Notes under the pieces: model-generated
Told to the model about the DNA's origin: nothing
Seen by the model: only the letters and a program-made list of their open reading frames with translations
Database searches by the model: none
Made by a program: the position numbers and the translations under genes
Shown: one piece after another, positions 56,401 through 64,000 of the stretch
Layout of the letters: each line of letters begins with the position of its first letter
Position numbering within the stretch: position 1 is the first letter of the stretch
Source of the DNA: Colius striatus
Lineage: Eukaryota; Chordata; Aves; Coliiformes; Coliidae
Assembly (NCBI RefSeq): GCF_028858725.1
Contig: NC_084774.1
Location: forward strand, 8,158,001 to 8,222,000
Length of the DNA stretch: 64,000 bases
Direction: 5' to 3'

Positions 56401-59400
56401 TGAGCATGAGCTGGGGGATGCTCACTGCTACTCAAAATGGCCAAGACATAGAATTGCAGAATCATTTGGGTCCTTGAAGCCCTTGAAGCTGCTGGAGCCC
56501 CAGCGCTGACCCACAGCCCTCAGCACCTCAGCCCCACGGCTTTGGGATCCCTCCAGGGCTGGGGACTGCCCCTCCTCCTGTCAGGGAGGACTCCTGTCTG
56601 CCCTCAGCCTCCTCTTCTCCAGGCTGGGCACCCCCATTCCCTCAGCCCCTCCCCAGCACCCTTGTGCTTCAGCCCCTTCCCCAGCTCTGTGCCCAGCTCT
56701 GGCCACGCTGCAGCCCCTCAGTGTCCCTGTGGCAGTGAGTGAGGAGCCCAGCACTGAGCACAGCCCTGGAGCTGCAGCCTCTCCTCACATCCCCAGATTT
56801 AACTTTGTGGGACCTGTCTTTACAACAGAGGCCAAAAAGTGTGTTGAAGATAATAAGCTAAATCCCAGAGGGATGCACAAAGTCAGCATGAGGAGGCTGG
56901 AGGTGTGAGCAGCTCACCCTGACTGCTCAGGGCTGCGTGTGAGGCTCAGTAGGGCCCTGCAGAAGCACAGCTCCTCCCTGCTGCACCCACGGGCCAGACA
57001 TGGGAAAGGACACGTCCCAGTGTGGGGCTGCAGGAAGCAGCACCTCACCCTCCCCACCAAACACACCATTGAGGGTGCCCATGAGCTGGATGTTCACCAG
57101 GTTGACGACCAGGTTGATGACTGGACATAGCTGCAAGACAAAGCAGAGGTGAGACCACTCAACCCCTTCTGAGAGGGGCTGTCATCTGTGGCCTGAGCAC
57201 ACCCCTCCCTTTCCATCTCAGTCCCCAGGGAAGTCGTGCTGTGTGGCATTAGGCAGCAGCTGGGATGCTGTGAAGGACCTGGGGGCAGCAGAGCATCCCC
57301 AGAGCTGCTGTATCACCCTGCTTTGAGCTGGGGAACGTTTCCCCGTGGCCCTGCAGGCAGAAGCACGCTGGCAGCAGCTGGCATGGCCATGGGCACCCCT
57401 GCCCAGCAGCCTGGGAAAGCCATGCACAACGACAGCACAGCTCACTGAGACCCTGTGGCAGGCTGTTGCTGAGATTTCTGCACTTGAGATATCAAAGGAG
57501 GGCGATGCTCAGGCTTACCACACCAGGCAGGGTTCCTGTCAGCTGGTTAAGCACCAGCTCATTCACTGATAGGGACAGTAGGCTGGAAAGGAAAGAGAAG
57601 AAGTCTCCAATCACTACACACACAGGACAAGAGACCAAAGGAGCTCCAGCCTTCACCTTACACACTATTGCATCCTTGGCCATCCCTCCAGAGGCATGGC
57701 TGCAGCTCGTGCTGGCAAGAGAAGTGGCTGTGTCAAAGGCAGGAAGGGCAAGGAGCTGCTCACCTCCACTCAGGCTGCACAGGCAGCACTGCACAAAGGG
57801 AGAGAGTCCCTCACAGTGCACCCCAAGTCTGGCTGTCTCCCTCTGGTATTTACATCAGTTAAGGAGGGGGAGTTATGAAATATCTTCAGGTTAGTTATGG
57901 CAAACAAACAATTGACATGTGGAGTAACAAGAGGGGAAGTCTGCTGTGTAACATTTCAACACTGCTGCTAAACAGAGCACTCTGGGCTGCCTGATGCCTG
58001 CAGGCAGCACTGAGCCATTTACTTTTGGTAATCGATATATTTCTGGACTATTGAGTTAGAAGATGCAGCAGCACACTCCACAGCCACAGACAGCAGGGAT
58101 TCATAATGCACCTCGTTATTTATGCCCAAGTTCTGCCTATAGACCCATCTCAGGACCTGCCATGAAGTCAATTGTGTACATCCACGCTCTCCCTCACCCC
58201 ACAGGGAGCTCCCTTCCTGCACACCATCCCTTACACCCAGCTACAACCCAAAGCATGCCTCCCAGAGCAGGGGAGCCGTGTGCCCCTCTCCACTTACAGT
58301 CTCTTCCAAACCAGCTGCTGCACTGATTGAAATGTAATGCATAATGCAAAAATTAATTAGGGGAAATTCAATGAACCTGCAAAGTGAGTCATTCAAAAGC
58401 AATAACAGAGAATACTTCCCCTGATCAATTTACTGCTGCACTCATCAATACATGAAGTCAGCAAGTTCCTGCCAAGAACATCACAAGTCTGAGCAGGAGA
58501 TGGGACACATGCAGTGAATTACACCCCCGTGGTGGTCAGACCCCATATGCCCAGCATCCTCGTGTGGCAGCAGCCAAAGGCAGAGGATAAACTCTGGGCA
58601 AGCAGTGCTGCTGCTTTCCTGGAACACTCCCTTTCCTCTCATTCCTGCCCTTTGGATATCGATTTCCTCACTGGAAGAGGTACCAAACCTCACACTTGTG
58701 GAAAGTTCCACGGGCAGACTGGGCCAATTAACCCTCATCTTCCCAGCCTCAGGCAGCTTTTCCTGCCAGTTCCACTGAAGCAGCCAGCTTTGGCAACGGG
58801 AGAGAAATTGTTTCCCCGAGGCCTGTCTCTGTATCAGCTCAGCACTGGCTGTGTCCTGGCAGACTGTCCAGGTCACTGCATAAAGAGAATTGCACACAAC
58901 AGCAAGCAGAGACCCACAGGCACTTACCCAGACAGGAGCCGGATCTTCACGGCCCCGAGGATGCAGAGACAGTCCTCAATGACCACCTGGACTGTGCCCG
59001 ACTCGAAGTTCGTGCACTTAATGTTTGTATGAAGGTTCACATCCACTGAGATATCAACCAGTTCTGAAAGCAGGCCAACCAGGCTGAAACAAAAACCCCA
59101 AATTGAACAGATCTCGTCTCTCAGCCTCCAGTCAGAGAAACTCAGCAAAGCCAGCAGCAACAAAGTGCCCCTCCACCGCCTGCCACCCTGCAGGTGCCAC
59201 AAGTCACCCCTCAGTGCCTGCTCTGCTCTGTGACCTGGCTGGAGGCAAGAAACACAGAAATCCCTGACAGATGGGACAGGCTGCAGAGCAGGAGGCCCAT
59301 GGGAAGGGGTTTCCCCCCGGAACGCCGCACTCACCAGTTGCCGCTGAGCTGCAGCTTTGCACTGATGGTCATCTGGACCCCGAGTCCCGACAGCAGGGCC

Positions 59401-60930
59401 ACAGACAGCTTGGGGAGCTGAACCTCGACAAGGTGTAGGCTGCAAACAGCAAAGAGCCAGCACAGTTTGCAAGCAGTTTCTAACAGCTGAGCAGCTGCAC
59501 CCACTGAGGAACCCCCAGTGCCCACGACACCACAACCACCTCCAGCTGGAAGCACAGAACCATGGAACGGTCACGGTTGGGAAAGACCTTTAAGATCATC
59601 AAGTCCAACCACTAAAGCCAGAGATACCAGCTCCAGGATGAGAGACAGCTCCTTTGGGCAGCTGAAGCCCAAAAGAAGGCAATCTAGAATCAGACTCAGG
59701 TGGAAGCCAACTTTATAGAGCAGTTTTCTCCTCTCTGTCCCCTTCCTTCCTCTCTCCCTGCTTGAGCCTCACAGATACCAAGAGCAGAGCACTCACTCTG
59801 CATCTGCACCCACTCTGCATCTGCACCATCCACCTGCCTACCACCCAGAGAACTCTGACCAGGTCAGGATTTCAGCATCAAAAGAAACTGAGGATAACTA
59901 CTTAGAGCAGCCACACCAACTGCAGCAGAGCTCTTGTGGCTCCAGAACTGATGGTGAAGGTGCACTCCTGGAGAAGCCCTCTCCATCCACTTACCTGGTG
60001 ATGCTGGTGGGAGAGCTCAGCAGACCCCCTTCACCCATGATGTTTGGGAGCACCAGACCCCGCAGGTGCTGGTCCAGGAGCCCACTCTGAATTATGAAAT
60101 CTGAGAGAACTGGAAAACACCTCAGAGTGAGGAGCAGCACTTGCAGCCACAGCCTCTCTCCACCCAGTCAGATCTGTGCTGGCAAAGGCATCACAAAACA
60201 AAGCCTCAGCACTCCCCAGAGCTCATTATAAGGGTACCAGCAGTCAAATCACACAGGGGATGGTATTTTACAACATGCACTAAGCCACAGCTGCCCTTAG
60301 TGAATCAGCCAGCAGGGACAGCAGTGGAGAGCATCCCAGACACAACCTGTGTGGTTGTGTGCTCCCAGAGATGACAGTGGCCCCCTCAGTGACCATGCTT
60401 CAGCTCACAAGTGGTTTCCCATTTGTAAAGGGGTTCTGTTGGGGTTTTTTTAGTTGTCTTTTTTAACTGAACCAACTTGAAGTGAGCCTGTCTTGTTCTG
60501 CTGGAGCACTGCAGATACTAACAGGGCTGCTCAACTTCACAGCAGCCGTTTGCCAAATATCAGCTGCTCCAAAACAGAAATGAGAAACTAAGAGAGAAAG
60601 AGGAATCAACCCCAATCTATTGCTGACATTCTGTGTGGCTGTTTGGTGCTGAAGCAGAGAGATGTCCCCGACCCACGAACCCAGCCGTGGCTGTCAGCAG
60701 CTCTGAGCAAAGTCTGCAGCCATGAGGAGCTACAAAATAAAGATGCAGAGGCTCAGGAGGTTTCAGTCCACACCACAGCCCCACACTGCTGTGACAACAA
60801 ACACAGCTCCTGCTTCCCAGTTACCGTTCTGCATCGCCCCTGGGCTGATGGCGCAGGACAGGCCGGACAAGACCTGCTGAGACGGAGAGAGGAGCCCACA
60901 GAAAACGACCATTCCAAAAAGCTTCCACAT
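50424..60930 (-). CDS. BPIF family B protein, ovocalyxin-36 candidate (gene D)
   Basis: Secreted two-domain BPI-fold protein. Exons: 60930-60825, 60100-59995, 59439-59335, 59083-58928, 57582-57519, 57130-57067, 56302-56211, 55356-55183, 54506-54453, 54076-53909, 53796-53729, 52534-52492, 52011-51948, 51350-51274, and probably 50447-50424; 1365 nt, 454 aa, phases agree. The last tiny exon (LQQLQLL, stop) is the least certain. Signal peptide MWKLFGMVVFCGLLSPSQQ; only a trace of the LG repeat (MGEGGLLS). BPI1 reads VEVQLPKLSVALLSGLGVQ with cysteines in EDCLCILG and LCPVIN; BPI2 ends GIGIPLPNVLGLSLLG. Extra cysteines occur in FTCTPEA and CLSCHG. Similarity is to the BPIFB3/BPIFB4 group. Position next to TENP suits ovocalyxin-36, an eggshell-membrane protein, but I cannot confirm that from memory of its sequence. 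Confidence 0.86.
51461..51745. repeat. 41-bp minisatellite in gene D intron
   Basis: Seven copies of a 41-bp unit (core GGCTGAGCACCACCACACAC) in the intron between exons 52011-51948 and 51350-51274. Neighbouring copies are nearly identical; two versions (CTCTCC and CTCCCC) occupy different halves, suggesting block duplication. Confidence 0.93.
53365..53640 (-). mobile_element. CR1 LINE 3' fragment, reverse
   Basis: Contains CR1 text in reverse orientation (CTGGAAGGGCCCTGCAGAGC, CTCCAGCAGGTTCCCCTGG, AACTTCCAAGTCCCCTTCC). It lies in the gene D intron between exons 53796-53729 and 52534-52492. Confidence 0.8.
56450..56790 (-). mobile_element. CR1 LINE 3' fragment, reverse
   Basis: Starts with TTGCAGAATCATTTGGGTCC, followed by the CR1 stretches CTCAGCACCTCAGCCCCACG and CTTCTCCAGGCTGGGCACCC. 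It lies in the gene D intron between exons 57130-57067 and 56302-56211. More diverged than the copy at 30016. Confidence 0.85.
58320..58450. promoter_or_regulatory. AT-rich element with homeobox/octamer-like sites
   Basis: An AT-rich island in the GC-rich gene D intron between exons 59083-58928 and 57582-57519. It contains TAATGCATAATGCAAA and AATTAATTAG, which resemble POU-octamer and homeodomain sites. It could be an enhancer; this is inferred from composition and motifs only. Confidence 0.3.
59555..59715 (-). mobile_element. CR1 LINE 3' end, reverse
   Basis: Typical reversed CR1 3' end: GGTTGGGAAAGACCTTTAAG then ATCATCAAGTCCAACC. It lies in the gene D intron between exons 60100-59995 and 59439-59335. 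Confidence 0.88.
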
Positions 60931-61570
60931 CCTTGTCTCCAGAAGGGAGAGCCTGCTGGCAAGGGAGACACTGAGAGTGAGAAGGAGGGGAAAAGCCTCT
61001 AGGAAAGGATCGCAGTGTGTTCATAAGTGGCCAAGCAAGAAATCCCTTCTCTGCTCAAGTGAGGCTCTGCTCCAACCCGTAGCTGCAGGAGCTTGTTCAC
61101 ATCCACACACCTGCATGGACTTCAAGCACAGGTCAGCACAAGCCCTGGCCTGCTCCTTTGTGACTGACCCAAAATACCCTACGTGTGGACACAGAAGCCC
61201 TGCCCTGCCCCTTAAGCAGCCGTTACCCCTGAGGCCCTTAGCTGAAAGGTCACCTGTGCTTTGGGAAGGGTCTTTGCCCAGGGAAGCATCTGAGGGTTAC
61301 CCTTGTTTCTTTCTAACTTTCCAAAGCTCAAGTGATAAGAATAAGCCAACTACAAAGTTATCCATTACATCATTTTAATCACAAAGTGGCAGACAAAGTT
61401 CAGGAGTTTGGGGCTCAGCAACATCTCAAACTAAAGCAGCCAAGCACTAGACACACTCTGAGCGACTTCCAGAGCAACGAGGCTCCTACCCACAGCCCCC
61501 TGCCACCACCCACAGCCCCCTGCCACCACCACACAGCCTTCCCCAGCTGAGGCACAGACACTGTTATTAC

Positions 61571-61691
61571 CTGCACCAGCTGCAGCAGCTGGGACGGGCT
61601 CTCGGGTCCGCTCAGGCTCTCGGGGAAGATGTCAAGCCTCTGCGTTGTCTCTTTCCCCTGCAACTGAGGTGGAAGAAGTTGCCCTTATATA
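61571..61691 (-). promoter_or_regulatory. TATA promoter and non-coding exon 1 of gene D
   Basis: TATATAA at 61691-61685 on the minus strand, with a probable start site near 61660. The untranslated exon ends at 61571 (CTGGTGCAG|GTAATA) and joins the acceptor before 60955 (CCTTGCCAG), 25 bp upstream of the gene D start codon. Confidence 0.7.
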
Positions 61692-64000
61692 AAATCTGCA
61701 GCCAACCAGACACACCTTTTCCTCACTACCTCCATGTCTCACGAGCAGGCATCCCTCTGTACTCCTGCTCTGTGCAAGCAACACCCAGCTGCCACCTCTC
61801 TTGATTTATGGGAGGAAACGTCACCACTGACTTGACCAGCTGCCATTTCCCTTTGTGGCCTGGATCATTCAGATGCCACTTTCCCCCCCCTCTCATCTGC
61901 CTTAAAAAGGATGCCCTGCAGTGGTGGCCCCAGGGGGGATCCCCTTGCTTGGAAGAAACCAACTTTTCAGGAAATCATGGGCACTGCTGAAGCTGTGAAC
62001 ACAGGAGGCTGACGGGACTGCCTGGGGGGGAAGGCAGCGCACAGAGCATGTGGGCACCGATTCAAGGAGGCTTACAGTAGGAAACAATCCACTTCTCCCA
62101 ATCCCTGAGGAGTTGTGGGACTTACAGTGCTCATTTCTGCTTCAAATGCAGTGCTGGAAAAACGTTTTCTTGACAAAAAGCAACCTGGTACACGTCAGCT
62201 CTGTTAATTCGGTGTGATCTCTGTAGGAGAGGCAGGATTTGGCTGTAAAAGATGAAGCTGGAGTGAAATGCATAAAGCCACCAACAAATATCATTGTGAA
62301 TAAGCAACACTTAATGCTTCCTGAGTGAGCCACAGGCAGCAGAAACACCTACTTCAAAGGAAAGATCTCATCCCTCAGCAGATGCCTTGGCTGGGCCTCG
62401 AGGAAGTTTCCATTGTGCAGGGCCCCAGGAAGATCTTATCTGGGGATGTGTTCAGGGTCTGGCCACCCACAGCAGCAGCAGAGGACAGAAACCTGCTGGC
62501 AAAGGGAGACCGAAGAGGAGCTGGTGTGCTCTGCCTGGAACAGAGAGCAGCAGAGATACCATCAGTCTCCACAAACACAGGAGAGGGGCAAATAGCAGGG
62601 AGGGAGAGGAGAGCTGAGGGACAATGTTGGCACAGGAACAAACACAAGCCGGTGTGTGCAGATGGAAGTGAGGAGAAAGCTGCTGCCACCGTGGTGAGTT
62701 TTGAGCTGGCTTTCCCATGGGAACACAGAAGGCAGCAAAAAGAGTCTTGGGATGCACACAAGGTGTTTTCTTCCAGAAAACAGTGCAGAGCTCTCACTGA
62801 GCAAGAAGGTCCTTCAGCAGGTGCTTCCAAGGGCTCAGAGCCAGCCGAGCAACACCATCACAGAAACGCTGTGGGAGCTCTTGTTTTATTTAACACACAC
62901 TCCACTGCTGCTGGTGTGCTGATGACAGGCCAGTCCCAAACCTAAGGGCTGAACTTAGTCACTCTGAGAAGGCTGGAGCAGCAGAACAAAGCCAAACACC
63001 ACCTCTCCTGGACAATGCAGCCTGGGACTGCAGTGCTTGGCCAGTGGGGAACTGACACAGAGCAACACAGCAGCCCCCAGCCCCTTCCTGGGTGAAGGGC
63101 AGAGCCAGGGGAGTGAGTGCCATCCCAGGCCCAGGCTGACCCCCAGCAGCCAGCCCCTTGCCAGCATGACACAGTGCCTGCACCCACCACCAGCTCCTGC
63201 CTTACTTTCCCCATTTTCCCCCCAGGTGCCTCAGGGGGATTTACACTCCCTGGTTTGTGCACTCTGTTGTGCCTTTACTGCCTGGGATGAGCTGTCTGTG
63301 CTCCTCCTTTCCCATTCCCTCTCAAAGTGCCTGCTACAAATGCACAAGGCCAAGTGGCCACTGTGGATGTCTTCAGTGAAGAACTGCAGGGAGGTGGCTG
63401 CTGGCAAAGGGCACCTGCAACAGCAGGTCTCCAAACATTTCAGACGTGCCCCTGTGTGAACGCACACCCAAACCACTGCAGATGCACCACACAACTGCAC
63501 ACTCAACTCAGACCATTTACCCATTAAATCTCAGTTCAGTGGCCAGAGGCAGACTGTGTTATGGCCTGACACACAGATGGTACCAACCACAGTGAGCAGA
63601 ACCCGAGGAAAGGGGCACATTTTATACACCACCACAGATATTTCTGGTTGTGTGAGCTTTTCTTATCCAGTCATATCCTGTGCCTCCCTCCTGCACTCAT
63701 ATTTCACCCTCTCCTTGCAGCAGCGATTCAGACATCACTTACCAGGAAGCTGAATTCAGTTCTGCAGTGACAAGGGAATATATATTAAAATGAAGCATTG
63801 CAAGAAGTGCTTGAAGAGATTATCCCACCAGAAATGGCAGGAAGTGGAAGGGCTTATGGAAAGCCCAACACCTGCAGAAGGAAGATGCTCCGCAGCAGCC
63901 TCTGGCACTCGGGACTGCCCCAAGGCTGCAGCTCAGGAGGCAGCAGGGGAAACAGGAACTTCAGCACAGTAATACAGTGGGAAAACATTATCATTTATTA
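61692..64000. other. Right-end region, no gene recognised
   Basis: Nothing coding was recognised on either strand. AATAAA hexamers on the minus strand occur at 62890-62885 and at the very edge, 63999-63994; the latter could be the 3' end of the next BPIF gene beyond the window. A short duplication of CCCACAGCCCCCTGCCACCA lies just to the left, at 61490-61531, in the first exon/intron area of gene D. Confidence 0.4.

Overview
The window is vertebrate nuclear DNA, almost certainly from a bird: it is GC-rich with short introns, contains several CR1 LINE fragments of avian type and many minisatellites, and carries TENP, an egg-white protein gene of the BPI/LBP/PLUNC superfamily known from birds. 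Gene content matches the region equivalent to chicken chromosome 20 and human 20q11 (BPIF cluster plus CDK5RAP1). TENP reads as clearly diverged from the chicken protein as I remember it, so a non-galliform bird is likely; the species cannot be told from sequence alone.

Layout, left to right. 1-2850 (+): the last eight exons of a BPI-like gene (C-terminal BPI2 domain), with a small minisatellite in the 3'UTR. 3030-3450: a CR1 fragment abutting the CpG-rich promoter of CDK5RAP1. 3601-9995 (+): complete CDK5RAP1, 13 exons, with one GC-AG intron. 10-18.4 kb: about 8.5 kb without a recognisable gene, holding a 630-bp minisatellite. 18.5-25.5 kb (-): gene A, a BPIFB4-like gene with a leucine-glycine repeat exon and an intact N-terminal BPI domain but a decayed C-terminal half. 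27.2-28.8 kb (-): scraps of another BPIF copy. 29.6-36.4 kb (-): gene B, a complete 604-aa BPIFB3/4-like gene with a long LG-repeat exon. 39.2-41.6 kb (-): a BPIFB6 pseudogene, of which five exons can be recognised. 43.8-49.4 kb (+): complete TENP (15 coding exons, 450 aa), the only BPIF gene on the + strand. 50.2-61.7 kb (-): gene D, a BPIFB gene of about 454 aa, best candidate ovocalyxin-36 or a close relative. 61.7-64 kb: no recognisable gene.

The BPIF genes were assembled exon by exon from splice sites, reading phase and the family's conserved exon lengths (for example 64-, 77-, 68- and 43-bp exons). Four of them (A, B, TENP, D) share one promoter plan: a TATA-like box, a short non-coding first exon, then an intron before the signal-peptide exon. 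The products are expected to be secreted lipid- or LPS-binding proteins of mucosa, oviduct or egg. CDK5RAP1 is an unrelated housekeeping mitochondrial tRNA-modifying enzyme embedded in the cluster. The main evolutionary story is birth and death: one gene intact and inverted (TENP), two intact (B, D), one losing its second domain (A), one pseudogene (BPIFB6) and one scrap (27-28 kb).
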